64,000 nucleotides of DNA, from positions 23,595,676 to 23,659,675 of the forward strand of contig JAYGXS010000005.1 in the NCBI GenBank assembly GCA_036362985.1, given 5' to 3'. Below, in pieces: positions 1 to 11,114 of the stretch. A program made the position numbers and the translations under genes. The DNA comes from Ligula intestinalis (lineage: Eukaryota; Platyhelminthes; Cestoda; Diphyllobothriidea; Diphyllobothriidae). The notes under the pieces were generated by a model, which was not told the origin of the DNA, ran no database searches, and saw only the letters and a program-made list of their open reading frames with translations. Position 1 is the stretch's first letter. The number at the start of each line of letters is the position of its first letter.

Positions 1-554
1 TCGACAAACGAAAGGCCAAGTGTCTTCTGCCGATGCACTTGAATGACAATGGTGCTTCGCAGCTGCCTCGACCCACCTCAGACATCTACAACGTCCCATC
101 TAATTAGCAAACTTGTGCCACTGGACAACGATTGTAATCTCCGTATCGAGCAGACCCATGCATACGGTAGATGCGATGTCCTCAGCTGATTTTTTCGCCT
201 TCAAACTGACCGCGGCTAAGTATACCTCAGTTAAAGGACATGACAGTTTTTCCAGACCCCAAGTATTCTTACTATAAAACCGTAACACGTACAATGTATA
301 GCTATTTTATTTCATGTTTTTCTAGATCTGTTCCCTAGAAGTGAGGTTTTTTCACTTAAAACAAACTCCTTATTTCGCACACTATTGAACTAGCAAAAGA
401 TCAAAACAAATACAATAGTCACTGCGAAAGAAGAGGTTTGGGTTAGGTTTTTTCCTGCCTTCCAGAGTTTTTGACGGCGCCAAAGATATGCTTCACAAAT
501 AAACCTTATTAAACCGTATTATTACTTATTCCTCAAATAATAACGGCCTACAGT
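1..554. other. No recognisable gene
   Basis: Only short frames are open here and none resembles a known protein. The segment runs up to the first recognisable sequence of a Jockey/CR1-like retrotransposon and is most likely repeat-derived or intergenic DNA. Confidence 0.4.
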
Positions 555-609
555 TTGCCTACCCACCCTCAAATTCTTTTTATTAAAAACGATAGCCATA
601 GTCCTGGCA

Positions 610-3428
610 CTCGAAACACACTAGATGTCATAGTGCTTGATGCCAGGTCCGTTATAAATAAAATGGCTCAACTTCGAACTATCCCTTTCGAGATGATGCC
701 CGATGTTATATGCATAACAGTATCTTGGACCCATCCAATCATTTCTGACTCCTCCCTTATCATCTCTATCATCACGATCGCATTTATAAGCGTGGTGGTG
801 GTTGTCTTCTCTATATTAGAACGTCATTTAGGCCCTTTCCGTTTTATCTGAAAATTACTGCTTCGCTTCTATTATCCTGTCGCCCGGCAAAAGCCGATTA
901 TCGGATGTGTATATAATCCTCCTAACTATTCATCTGAAGAATACGCAAATTTGTGTGAAATATTCAAGTTTATTTCAGAATCCACTTTTGAAGTTAAAAT
1001 TATTACTGGATATTTTAATTTTCCTGAAATCAACTGGCTTACAAATTATCGTCCACCTAGATTTCAGCCTTTCCTGGATACCATTAATTTTTCTAACTGG
1101 TCTCAACTGGTTAGTTCCCCAACAAGACAGAATCATATCCTAGACCTGATTTTCACAAATGATATTGCCCCTCTCTTCGTTTATTTTAAGCAGGACACTT
1201 TCCAAAGTGATCACACATTAATTCACTGTCGCCTTCCGCTTCCTTCTACGAAAAAGGCTAGTGCTAGTCGTACCTAACATGCGTACGACCTCACAGATAT
1301 CAACTCAATCAAAAATTTTCTTGACTCATTAGATTGGCAGAGCCTCTCCTCCATTAACAATGCTGCATATCTTTCTGAACTCATGTCGGTCGTTTCGAAT
1401 AAAATGCTGGAATTTGTGCCCACTAAAATTGTGAAACCCTTCACACCAGAATCGACCTTCCCTCATTTTCTTTTGTCCAGACTAAACAAATTGAGGAGGC
1501 AGCTGAAAGATAGATCTAATAGTTCGCTGTCTGTGCATCTAAGGATCGCAGAGATCTTCGAATTAGCGTCAAAGATTCGTCTTGCGCGTGACCAGCACAG
1601 GGAATCTTGCACCCTGAGCGAGTCAAACTCTGCAAAATCGGTTGCACAACTGTTTCGTCGTAGGTCCTCCGCAAAACGAGGAATTGAAATACTCCATTGC
1701 TCAATGAAAATAAACAAAATTGTACTAGATGAGTCTGATAAGGCTGAATTATTCAATGCTTTCTTTGCGAAGCATTTTACGACAGAATCCGAACCGGTCC
1801 CGTATTTTCAACCATACTCAGACAATACTCTCGGGAACATTGATTTCTCCATAGAATTAATTTGTAAGCAGATAATTTGTCTAAAAAATTCACACTCTTC
1901 CGGAAATGATGGCATCCCCAATTCAGCTATCAAAAGAGTGTCGCCCTTTCCCAAATTACTAAGCCATATGTTTTCAGTCTATCTCTTCAATGGTTACTTT
2001 CCTGACACTTGGATGACATCCATTATTCTTCCAGTCTTTAAATAAGGATGTCATTCGGCCATAAATAACTACCGCGGTGTTCATAAAACTCGGGCCTTAG
2101 CTAAACTTCTGGAGAAGATAATTTTTAATCAAATTCTCGATTTTTGCCTAAAAAATAAGCTTTTGAGTGACTCGCAGCATGGTTTTCTACCCGGAAGATA
2201 ATGCGAGACGTGTCACTTAGCTTTTCTTAACCACGTCACTTCCCTCCGTAGCGAGAAGCAATCAGTGTTTGTTATCTACTTTGACCTGAGCAAAGCCTTC
2301 GACAAGGTACCACACAGACGGCTTCTGGTAAAATTGGAAACCATTGGCATCCATTCCCCTCTCCTTGACTTCATCGGTTCCTACTTGTCTAACCGCAGCC
2401 AGAAGGTTCTAGTAGGTAATGGTTACTCTACTTCTCAGCTGAGCACGAGTGGCATTTTTAAAGGCACTCTCTTGGGTCCTTTACTCTTCATTTTATACAT
2501 AAACGAAATTTTGACTGTTCTAAAAAATTCACACAATCTCATTTATGCAGACGACCTCAAATGCGTATTCTCATTTTCTAAGGACACGGCAAATATATGC
2601 GTTGATAAAATAAATGCGGACCGATTTACACTCTCACGTTGGAGTGCTACCTGGCAGATGGAATTCTCTCCATCCAAGTGTAGTTTCATGTGTTTCGGTC
2701 CCGCCAAGCTTCCTCGTCGCCTATTCTTTCAAAATACCCCACTTTTAGAACGATCCACTATAAAAGACTAAGGTCTAAGCTACACAAATAGACTAGCATT
2801 GTTGCCTCATGCGGATCGACTCTCTGCGAAGGCTGCACTGATATGTGGTTTTATATCACACAATTTCTTCCTACTGGAAATAAAGTTAAAACTTTATCGT
2901 ACGTATGTTCTACCCATCCTAGAATACTGCTGTCCCCTCTTTGATCGAATGAATGCGTCTGACCGCGGCAAGATTGAAAATGTACAGAGGGTATTTACTC
3001 GCAAAATATTCGCTCTTCTTCGATCCACTATTTCTTATACGGAGAGATGCCAGTTAGCGAACATGACATTTCTTTGGGTCAGAAGACTCGAAGCGGGCCT
3101 CTGTTTCCTCTTTCGCGTTAACTCTTTCCCTAACCTTCCGCGAATCAACACTCTCATTCCCTCAGATAGACCTTATGCCACCCGTTATTCCTCCAGGATT
3201 ATTGCACCCCCCTTAAGCTCCACTTTAAACCATTCTCACTTCTTTGCCTCCAAATATGCCTTCCTCTGGAATAACATTCCCCTCGAAATTAGGCTGTCGT
3301 CTAACTTAACAGTTTTTAAAGTCAAATTACGGAAACACTTAACTTTGGAAGATATAAAGTCCTTGTTATCCGTCTCCTTCCCAAACACACAACTTTTGGA
3401 CTTTGAAAAGGGTCCCCCTGGTATCTGA
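610..3428 (+). pseudogene. Broken ORF2 (endonuclease-reverse transcriptase) of family 1, copy 1
   Basis: The endonuclease part is split over two frames. The first (to about 850) carries the opening LDARSVINKM; the second (951-1277) has IITGYFNFPEINW, where the family motif is GDFNLP, and the late SDHTLIH motif, so the catalytic Asp before FN has changed to Tyr. The reverse transcriptase lies in frames 1383-2045, 2265-2771 and 2799-3428. Visible RT blocks are YFDLSKAFDKVPHRRL, GTLLGPLLFILYIN and the active site YADD (residues 94-97 of the middle frame). The last frame holds the thumb-like EYCCPLF and VQRVFTRKIF region and a W-N-N-I-P motif typical of the C-terminus. At least three frame breaks and several stops make it non-functional as read. 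Product identity is confident. Confidence 0.88.
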
Positions 3429-4165
3429 GGTGGTTATGTTGATATCAAATATTTTTTCCATACCTGTCTATTTATTCCTCTTTTGAGTGATATTTGCAAC
3501 GATGTTTCTTCCACTTCTGTGTCCAGTCATCATTGCCTTTTTCTCCATTCTCCGTTTTACAACCCTGACGATAGGCTTCATGGTCTTTAGTCATGCTCGT
3601 GGCGGTTCTGCTATTTTCGCCAGCTCGTCGCTAAACTCCGCAGTCTACAAGGTCTAATCGCCGGCGTTTCGTTGATGATCAGGTGACCTCTGCCGTTCAC
3701 TCTCTTGTCGACCATGTTGTCCGCGATGGCCTCCTCCGTGGTTGATCATGAAGCCAGTCGGGCAGTGAAACAATGGTGAACGACAGCCTCTGCTGTTATA
3801 TGATTTCTCCAATTACAAGAAGCGTTTCCAACCCTCATTAGTTCTCATCAACAGTCCTGTCTCATTTGAACTACAATCAATCCTCTCAACCAACCCCCTT
3901 AATTTTGTTGAAGCAGTTTTTTCTCCTACGTTTTGTTTTTGAAGCGGGGGTTCGCTGAACTCCACCCCAGCTTAAATGGTAGGAGTTTTTTCACTGCTTC
4001 CTCCTTAGTTCACCATGCGTTGACTACTATTTTAAAACGAAGATATGTTGGTGAACATGAATTAATCTACCAACACTACTAAACGCTGCCACTGTCTATG
4101 CGGTTGTTTCATGGAGAGCAGCATTTATCAACCTTGTATTTATTATTCCACAGCACTAATTTTGC

Positions 4166-4220
4166 AATGACGAGGCCCTCCGGGCCTAAAATATAAAATA
4201 TATTAATTTATTTATTTATT
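4166..4220 (+). repeat. 3' terminal hairpin and TTTA tail of family 1
   Basis: AGGCCC and GGGCCT flank a three-base loop, followed by an A/T-rich stretch and TTTA repeats. The same hairpin ends the reversed fragment at 9813-9867, which marks it as the true 3' terminus and a plausible RT recognition structure. Confidence 0.75.
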
Positions 4221-4944
4221 GTACATTTTTATTTTATCTGAGCATTTCGTCGTTTTCTGTAAAGGTTTGCTTTGTTTCAGCCCTCCTCCCGCACAGTAAA
4301 AAACGGTAATTGTCTGTGTTTATAATCCTCATGCAAGTCAGGCAATAAAAGCAAGCCCTACGCACTGTTTGAAAACGTTGCAGAGACTCAGTTTGATACC
4401 AAAATAATCGTAGGTGACTTTAATCTGCCAGACATTGACTGACTTGCAAATATCTGTCTGTCAAAACTGCAGAAATTGGTAGATACTATTAACTTTTCAA
4501 ATATTTCGCAACCGGCCAGTTCAGTTACTAGAAATTGTAGCATATTAGAATTTATTTTACAAATGTTATCCGCCCGCTTTTTATGAATTTCCATCGTGAT
4601 CTTTTCGCAAGTGACCACCCACCAATTCACTGTCGTTTTTCAGTCTTCCTTTCTAAAAAGCCAGACGTAAAATGCAATTACCGTGATTTTGTTACGTTGA
4701 ACCATGAATTAATAGATGATTTGGTAAGCACCCTAGATTGGCATAGCATATTTTGAGCTAATGATGCAAATTTTTCCAGGACCTGTGACAGAGCCTCACA
4801 GAAAATATTCAGGCTCTTAGCCTTCGAATGATTTTTAAATTAAATTCAATTTCTTCTGTTGTTCCACATTTTTTTCCAAAATAGACTAAAAAATTACGAG
4901 AACAACTCAAGGATTCGTCTAAGAGCTTTTTGTCAATTCACTCA
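4221..4944 (+). mobile_element. Family 1 retrotransposon, copy 2 (endonuclease fragment)
   Basis: Directly after the tail of copy 1, the sequence resumes in the middle of the endonuclease and matches the copy at 57.4-58.1 kb in order. Readable motifs are KIIVGDFNLPDID and TINFSNISQPASSVTRN, with frameshifts and stops. It ends near 4944, where a family 2 fragment in the opposite orientation begins, so it is truncated on both sides. Confidence 0.75.
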
Positions 4945-5170
4945 TCCAGTGCACCAGGCTGGAAATAAAAAGTGGTTTTGCATGAAGCAGAACGGGAGCC
5001 CTGGGTGTAAGTTGTTATCTTCCAGGAGCTTAATTGTCGCCTTCTTAATTATCGTTGCCATTACTTTCCAGCAAATGCAAGTTAAGCTGATAAGCCGATA
5101 ATTGTTGACCTTCGTTTGGGTCCCACCCTTGCATATCGGGTATATATTTAATTTGGATAGCGGTATTGAT
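4945..5170 (-). mobile_element. Family 2 retrotransposon RT fragment, reversed
   Basis: The minus frame reads TKVNNYRLISLTCICWKVM, nearly the same as the RT segment of the family 2 copy near 52.2 kb (TKVNNYRPVSLTCICCKVM). Only about 75 codons remain. It abuts the family 1 fragment on the left, a composite junction between two families. Confidence 0.75.
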
Positions 5171-5319
5171 GCCCTCACCATTAAAAATGCCCAGCCTCAA
5201 AACACTCGTTTCTAAGTATGTAGTCCTTCTATTACTGAACGCCTGAGGTCTCTCGTTTGAGGCCAAACTACTCTAGGACTCTAAGCCGTGAGTGTACTCG
5301 GAATATAACAATTATCACG

Positions 5320-5720
5320 CCCATTTCCGAACAGTAAAAAGAGGGTTAAGACAAGTAGGAGTTGTTTATTATGTACAGGAAATCAATGGTGGTCTGAATC
5401 CCAGACGCACGGCTGGCCCCGGACCCTGCGCGCTTGCGTGAGGCCAGTGGGAGAGGGCAGTGTCGCCGACCGTGACGCGCCAGGGCGGAATCCCAAGTGC
5501 CTTCTCAGCGCAGAACTTGACTGGGACTGAAAAGCTTCTCAGGCAGCTGATTGGTCCAGAGAGCTTCGGGACTCTAGTTGGACTGCGCGCTGGACGCACG
5601 AGAGAACGGATGTGTTCGTAAGTCGCTCAAACCTTCAGCGATAGACCGAAAAGGGGTCGGCCATCACGGTCACCGCAGCGTTGGCGTGATGATTCAACGG
5701 TGGCGTTGAGGTCCACTACG
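5320..5720 (-). repeat. 3' LTR of non-autonomous element, copy I
   Basis: This matches 6427-6863 over most of its length, including the stretches around CCCAAGTGCCTTCTCAG and GCTTCTCAGGCAGCTGATTGG. The low-coordinate edge is approximate because the first about 90 bp have diverged. Confidence 0.7.
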
Positions 5721-5724
5721 AGTG

Positions 5725-5734
5725 CTCCCCTTCT
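5725..5734 (-). other. Polypurine tract of element copy I
   Basis: AGAAGGGGAG on the minus strand lies four bases from the inner edge of the 3' LTR, the expected site for plus-strand priming. Confidence 0.5.
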
Positions 5735-6426
5735 AGGCCGAAGTTTATCGATAAAAGAGATCGAATGAAGGAAGATTAGTGAAAAATAGGAAAGGAGGTA
5801 CATACCAGCGGTAGGGTTCGGGCAGCTGGTGTTCGTGTGGCTAGCTTGCGGAAGCCAGGTTGAAGGGACAGTTTTCATCTGTATGAGATTCTGTGCCTGG
5901 CATGCGAAAGTCGGGCAAGTACCGCCAGTGCCGCTTGGGAGGAGGAAAGGTTATCTCGCCTCCGTGTGGGCCACTGGGTCTTCGTGCTGGTAGGAGGAAA
6001 GTTCTCGACTTCGGTATGTTGTAGGAAATCGGTCATCTCGACTAATTGGGAGGGCGCCTGGTTGGCTACTTTGAACTTCGACGGCAAATCAGTATGCCAT
6101 GTTAGTGTGCGCCTAGAGGAGGGGGGGAAAACCCTTGGCAGTAGAAGTAGGATCAGGGTTTGGAAAGGAGGTCTGGGTGCTGCACTCATCGCGGGAAACT
6201 GCTCCGACGGATGAGGAAGGAACCAAAGCCTGGCATCGGTGGGCTGTGAGCGATTGAGCATCTCCCTCTTGCTGCCTGACAGGTTGTCGGTCATGACATT
6301 CTTTATTTCGCGGCCAACTGAGATGACACAACAAAACTTCAGTTGAAGACGAGGGAGGTCTGACTATGATTCAGCTCGGCCTCATCGGAAGTTGAGTTGA
6401 GAGTTCATCTCACGATTGGGGTCAGC

Positions 6427-6863
6427 AGTTATAGGAGGAAAGTCTAAGACGGTTAACCAAAACAGCTTCAATCTTCCAGGCCCGGTTCCTCAAAAGATAT
6501 TAGTAAAAGTCTTGGGAAAGTCAGAGTATGAGGAGCAGTATATTGCTAACGGAAGAGTTAGGTGGAAAGTTGCCAATAAGACTTGCAGGTCGTCCGACCG
6601 TGAGGCCATTGGGAGAGGGCGGTATCGGGGGAATCCCAAGTGCCTTCTCAGTGCAGAACTTGACTTAGACCGAAAAGCTTCTCAGGCAGCTGATTGGTCC
6701 AAAGAGCTTCAAAACTCTGGTTGGACTGCGCGCTGCACGCACGCAAGAAAGTATGTGTTCGTAAGTCGCTCAGACCTTCAGCGATAGACAGACAAGGGGT
6801 CGGCCATCATGGTAACTGCAGCGTTGGCATGAAGACTCAATGGTGGCGTTGAGGTTCACTACA
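6427..6863 (-). repeat. 5' LTR of non-autonomous element, copy I
   Basis: The 437-bp repeat starts TGTAGTGAACC on the minus strand and is flanked internally by a primer-binding-like TGCTGACCCCAAT (6415-6427). Confidence 0.75.
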
Positions 6864-7024
6864 CTCTTTCATCTTCCAAGCTTCGCATTTCAACAAGCCC
6901 TTCATGTACTCCTTACCGTCGTTGACTTTCGGAATTTTCCTCTATCACACGACCCACACAATGTAACCAACCTATTTAGCATTCTGTCGTACACTGTATG
7001 TCAACTCCCGAACCATCCGCTTTA

Positions 7025-8110
7025 AGTCGTCTTCGTCGTTTTGCCGCCGACAGTTTAGATATTGCAGAGACTGAATTCAGTCATATGACGGAGCCTTCCT
7101 ACAGGCCATGAGCTGTACGACTACATATGGTGTGCTAAAAATCTCTCGTGGACTCCATGCTATGATTACCCGTGACTGAACATCTGCCCTGTGCCTGACA
7201 GATATCCACTCCCTTACCTAACGATTTATCACCCAGCCCATCCAGCATTGACATAGTCCAAGATTTCCATAGGATACCCGTCGCTCCAGAAAACATTCCA
7301 AAAACGATAATTACAGCATCGTCTGATTTATTCTAGTTTTTCAGGGTCCGTTTTGGACTCGCGATGCCGTGCAATTTTTTTCAATGTTCCATCAGCGAGG
7401 TCTTCAACGACATACCTTTCGTTTTTGTCTATGTTGATGAAGTACTCGTAGCAAGTTCCAGTGAACACGAATATCTGTAACATCTACGTCTAATTTCTAG
7501 GTGATTAAACAAATTTGGTGTTTATATTAATGCTTCAAATACGTTTTTATGTGTATGGTCGCTGTTTTTCCTAGGACATCACGTACATTATTTTGATTGT
7601 CATCCCAAAGATACCAAAGTTTCAGCTATTCGTGAGTTCCTTACTTGCACTTTTTTCAACAACTAGGCCGTTTTAAAGACCTCGTCAATTCCTTTCGATG
7701 TTTCATCCCTCATTGCGCTCAATGGATATCACCACTTACTAACCTTTAACGTGGGAGCAACCGCGGGTTATCTTTTTCCGACACAGCCGTAGACTCTTTC
7801 GATCGTATTAGAAAGGCTGTTACCCCGCTCTCGATGGTGGCCAATGCCTCCAATAGTGCCATAAGTGTCGCCCTTCGGCAACAGGCGCCCACGGGCATTA
7901 AGCCCTCGGCATTCTTCTCTGCTTAAGTAACACAGCCACAACCTCGCTATAGCATTTTAATAGAGAACTTCTTGTCATTTACTTATTTAGTAAACATTTC
8001 CGTAATCTTATTGGGAGCAGAGAATTTTTATATGTATTGTTTCGTCTTCTTGACTTCTCAGACTCTATACCCAGCAGTCACGCGTACGTCAAACCCAATG
8101 ATAATAACTA
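7025..8110 (+). mobile_element. Ty3/gypsy B: reverse transcriptase and RNase H fragment
   Basis: Plus-strand frames, interrupted by stops and shifts, give a gypsy RT in order. PDRYPLPYL is near 7.2 kb. VRFGLAMPCNFFQ and IPFVFVYVDEVLVASS follow near 7.35-7.45 kb, where the catalytic YVDD has become YVDE. FFLGHHVHYF is at the palm-thumb border. An RNase H-side stretch has DTAVDSFDRIRKAV and ISVALRQQAPTGIKP, then KHFRNL and SREFLY near 8.0 kb. No long frame survives. The integrase in the same orientation at 14.6-15.5 kb could be the rest of the same copy, split by about 6.5 kb of later insertions, but continuity cannot be proved by eye. Confidence 0.8.
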
Positions 8111-8927
8111 TCAAGTTAATACGATACCATTTAGCAAAAATAGTAAAGGATAGATAGTGTACAAACCTCAACAATGGACACGCCAAGTCAAGAGCAAATT
8201 GAGTCGGCCAAATCGCCTGACTCCAGACAAGGGAACGACACAAGTTCAACAATAACGCCACTCAGGTCGAAAATAGTCTTGTGAAAGCTTATGTGCGTTA
8301 GTGGGAGTAAAAGGTGGCTCCACTTTTTTACGATTTCACGAGACAATTAATGTAACCTCAGGATTGGTGTGAAAAACCAGCGCGAAAGGGGGGAGGCAGT
8401 TCGTGAACAGAGGCAGGAAGCGTCGAAGGGCCTGCGGGGGTGGTGGACAAATAATCCTCGGATGAACCAGGTCAAGAACGGGGGAATGGACAGCCGGCTC
8501 TCCAAAACAAAGTAGCTACATGGGTTTTGACCTCCATGTGAAAACGGAAAATGGGAAAACGGGAGCCAAAACCGGCGGGCGGTGTGTATTCAGTCATGTG
8601 CAATTGAGTAAGGGAGTGGGGCCAGCATTTGAGGGAGGAAGGAGACAGCCTTCGTGAGATGTAAACAAGATACAAGATTCAAACAATCAGGCAATAAACC
8701 AACATAAATGAATATTAAAAAAACACACTGCTTGATTGATTTCAATAGAACTTTCAATTACACATATGAATATTTACCACAAACGCCTCACCTTGTCAAC
8801 AATTTTATTTCCAAATTATTTTGTGCACTTTTGCATAAAAAAAGCGATCTGTAACAATTTTTGCTTTGGCCATTTACTCCAAATATACTCACTGATACTG
8901 ACTAAATTATTTTAGTTCAGACGGGAT
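8111..8927. other. No recognisable gene
   Basis: Mixed-composition DNA between the gypsy B fragment and an LTR. No frame resembles a known protein. Confidence 0.35.
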
Positions 8928-9394
8928 TGTGGGATGCAATTTGTTCCAGTCAAATAATAGACCATGAAACGTATCCCAATATTTATAAGCTAGTTGATAG
9001 GATAAGGCACGGAAGGCCATAGTTAGGGAGAATTTACTAAGGTGTAACAAGCGTAGAATGTAAGTAACATTCAAGTGACTCTCAGATAAGTGCAGTCCAG
9101 CTATGAATGGGCCGGAGTCCAGGGGCCCAGTCCGGCAAGTAGATCACCGGGTCCGGAGCTCTGCAAAGGAACAGTAGATCGTCGAGTCTGGTGTGGCTTG
9201 AGCATAAACCTCTCCCCCGCATCTTATGCAGTGGTCTCGCCTTGAGAAGTGATTGGCTAGTGAGGCCAGACAAGTCCCGACCTTTAGTGGAGGCTTTGAC
9301 TGTCGTGTCTTGCGTCCGCGTGGTAGTCACGCCAGACATAGCTTGTCCCCGCGGCGTCCGAGTAAAGCATGACTAAGAATAAGGGGTCGCTACA
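8928..9394 (-). repeat. 3' LTR (467 bp)
   Basis: Inverted TGT...ACA ends. The outer about 95 bp and the last about 60 bp are repeated at 10046-10198. Confidence 0.65.
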
Positions 9395-9589
9395 ATACGC
9401 CCCATCCAAGAAGAAGGGAGTTAAAAACATGGGAGGAAATGTGGGGATGCAAAGGGTAGAGTACAAATTGGTAACGCTCTCAAAAATTCGTACCAAATAG
9501 GAGTATAAATATTAATATAGGTAAGTTGCGGATGTATAAGTGAGCAAGAAAGGTTAACCACATATTGAAAGAATTTTCATCGACAGTGT

Positions 9590-9800
9590 AATGTGGACAA
9601 TGTATGCCAGTAATTCGGCAAGCTGATAGGAGAAGAGTGTGTATTGCCGACGAAAGCCAGTACATCGGCACGTTGGTGGCAGTAAAGAATGTCCTTGAAT
9701 AATTCCATCACCATATACAAGTAAGTCGGCACGTAGGTATGAGGAAAGGACACCCTGTCAACGTATACCAGTAAGTCGGTACGTTGGTAGGAGAAAGTGA
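9590..9800. repeat. Degenerate tandem repeats in element interior
   Basis: The motif CCAGTAAGTCGGCACGTTGG, with variants, appears about four times at roughly 50-65 bp spacing. A second motif, GTCGACAATGTAGAA with variants, recurs between 9.9 and 10.05 kb. Confidence 0.55.
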
Positions 9801-9812
9801 GTGTTGGAATTG

Positions 9813-9867
9813 AATAAATAAATAAATAAATTTTATATTTTAGGCCCGGAGGGCCTCGTCATTGCAG
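9813..9867 (-). mobile_element. Family 1 retrotransposon 3' end, extremely short copy
   Basis: Reversed TTTA tail, TATAAAAT-type stretch and the AGGCCC/GGGCCT hairpin identical to the end of the copy at 0.55-4.2 kb. It is inserted in the interior of the LTR element. Confidence 0.7.
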
Positions 9868-10045
9868 GACAACGGAATTAAAGGCGCGATGAAGGAAATC
9901 GGGTCACCAATATGAGATAGAGAGGCTTCGGAGTCGACAATGTAGAACATAGAGAACGCCGAAATCGGCAGTGTAAAGTTAAGTGGAGTGAACGTCGGGG
10001 TAGACAATATAGAATGTGGAGTTAATTTAACGTCGGGGTCAACAA

Positions 10046-10198
10046 TGTGGGATGCGATGTAGTCTGGCCAGATAATAGACGATGAAACGTATCCCAGCAT
10101 TTAAAAGCTTGTTGATAGGATAAGGCATGGAAGGCATGGGCATGGCTTGTCCCCGCGGCGTCCGAGGAAAGCGTGACTAAATATAAGGGGTTGCTACA
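10046..10198 (-). repeat. 5' LTR, internally deleted (153 bp)
   Basis: Both termini match 8928-9394, but about 310 bp of the middle is missing. Confidence 0.65.
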
Positions 10199-11114
10199 GG
10201 AGTTTTGATAAAAAAGGACGTGGAGTATTCAAAACTTGTTCAGCTGGAAGTGAAACTGACCACCAAACTCTTAGGTATGCCTACTTCACTCTTTATCGCA
10301 GGTTTTCAGCCATACCATTTTGGCAAATGAAGTTCTTACCGATGATGGTAATGATGAAATACGCACATTTTCGTGCAGAAAATCACTTCATTTAAGCGGA
10401 GTTCGCTTTTTGCGCTTGGATCGGCGTCTGAAGGAGTTTTCCCCTAATAGCAAGTGGAGTCCTACTGGAGTTCAACGGGAACCCTACAAATCTACGAAGT
10501 AGGACACTACGGGAGCTCTACCTGAAACAACATGTAGGATTCTACGGGGCTCTACATTGGGTCTACAAGAAGCCCCAAAATTTTCTGCCGGACAGGGGTT
10601 ACCCCTTTCATCGCGAAACACCCCCTTTTTTTGAAACGCCGTAGTAGACATTTTATTGAAGACGTTAAATAGTAGGAAACTGTATTATGTAAAAAGGGGG
10701 TAAAACATATTACTGTAAAAAAATAAGAGTTCGTTGGCGCTCTAGTAAATGTTATACACATATCACAGGAGTGCTTGTAAATGGTTGTGGTTGTCCAGTT
10801 ACTGCTCCGGATGAGCCAGGGCCGTCATCGCTGGGGCCGTGGTCTTCTGCAAATAAATAAAATTAGTAAGATAGGAAGTACGTACCAGTTCTGCAGGTAT
10901 TACTGTATCCAGTAAGTTGACTAATGTAAGTAGAAGTGTTAAAGGAACTTACCGTTAAAGCGTGAAGTTTGCACAGCAACTTATCTTGTATTGCAATTGA
11001 GTCGTTTGATGGTGTCAATCCCAAGAATAGAGAGCCCTTTGACAATGACCTAAATTGCGTAAATTTTCCACCAAATGGAGGCAGTGGTACAACCCAGTGC
11101 TCTGAATTACAAGT
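10199..11114. other. No recognisable gene
   Basis: Short frames only. Around 10.49-10.57 kb there are several repeats of CTAC-containing words of unknown meaning. Confidence 0.35.

Larger units (their letters stand above)
555..4220 (+). mobile_element. Jockey/CR1-like non-LTR retrotransposon, family 1, copy 1
   Basis: The order is remnants of an AP-type endonuclease, a reverse transcriptase, about 790 bp of 3' untranslated sequence, and a terminal hairpin followed by a TTTA-type tail. The 3' end is well defined because the same terminal block (short G/C hairpin, AAAATATAAAAT, then TTTA repeats) recurs in reverse orientation near 9.84 kb. The copy is 5'-truncated or too diverged to place its true start. 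A second truncated copy begins directly after the tail. Family 1 is also represented at 4.2-4.9, 51.05-51.2 and 56.6-59.8 kb. Assignment to the Jockey/CR1 group rests on motif style and domain order; RTE-like features are absent. Confidence 0.85.
5320..6863 (-). mobile_element. Short non-autonomous LTR element, copy I
   Basis: Two direct repeats of roughly 400-437 bp flank about 706 bp of internal DNA. Read on the minus strand, the LTR starts with TGTAGTG and ends near CTATAAC. A primer-binding-like TGCTGACCCCAAT follows the 5' LTR, and the purine tract AGAAGGGGAG sits next to the 3' LTR. The interior has no pol motifs. A gag-like stretch, PTDARLWFLPHPSEQFPA (minus, around 6.2 kb), resembles the start of Ty3/gypsy gag in flatworms. 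The same LTR-interior-LTR arrangement recurs at 48.5-50.1 kb, so this is a family and not a chance deletion. It was presumably mobilised by a related gypsy such as the one at 17.8-21.1 kb (inference). Confidence 0.75.
8928..10198 (-). mobile_element. Deleted LTR element with repetitive interior
   Basis: Two LTR copies in the same orientation, TGTAGC... to ...GCATCCCACA on the minus strand, flank about 650 bp. The low-coordinate LTR (8928-9394) is 467 bp. The high-coordinate one (10046-10198) keeps both ends but has lost about 310 bp from its middle. Next to the 5' LTR the minus strand reads TTGTTGACCCCGACG, a primer-binding-like site similar to that of the 5.3-kb element. The interior has no coding capacity, consists largely of degenerate short repeats, and carries a reversed family 1 tail at 9813-9867. 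It is probably a non-autonomous gypsy derivative. Confidence 0.65.

Noticed and set aside
3655..3690. Minus-strand CTGATCATCAACGAAACGCC resembling a hammerhead core
   Set aside because: The box is CTGATCA and there is no room for a stem II hairpin before GAAAC. It lies in a family 1 3' untranslated region with no PLE sequence nearby. The resemblance is probably chance.
5875..6294. 139-codon minus frame as a host gene
   Set aside because: It lies entirely in the interior of the short LTR element, overlaps plus-strand frames, and at best includes a gag-like remnant.
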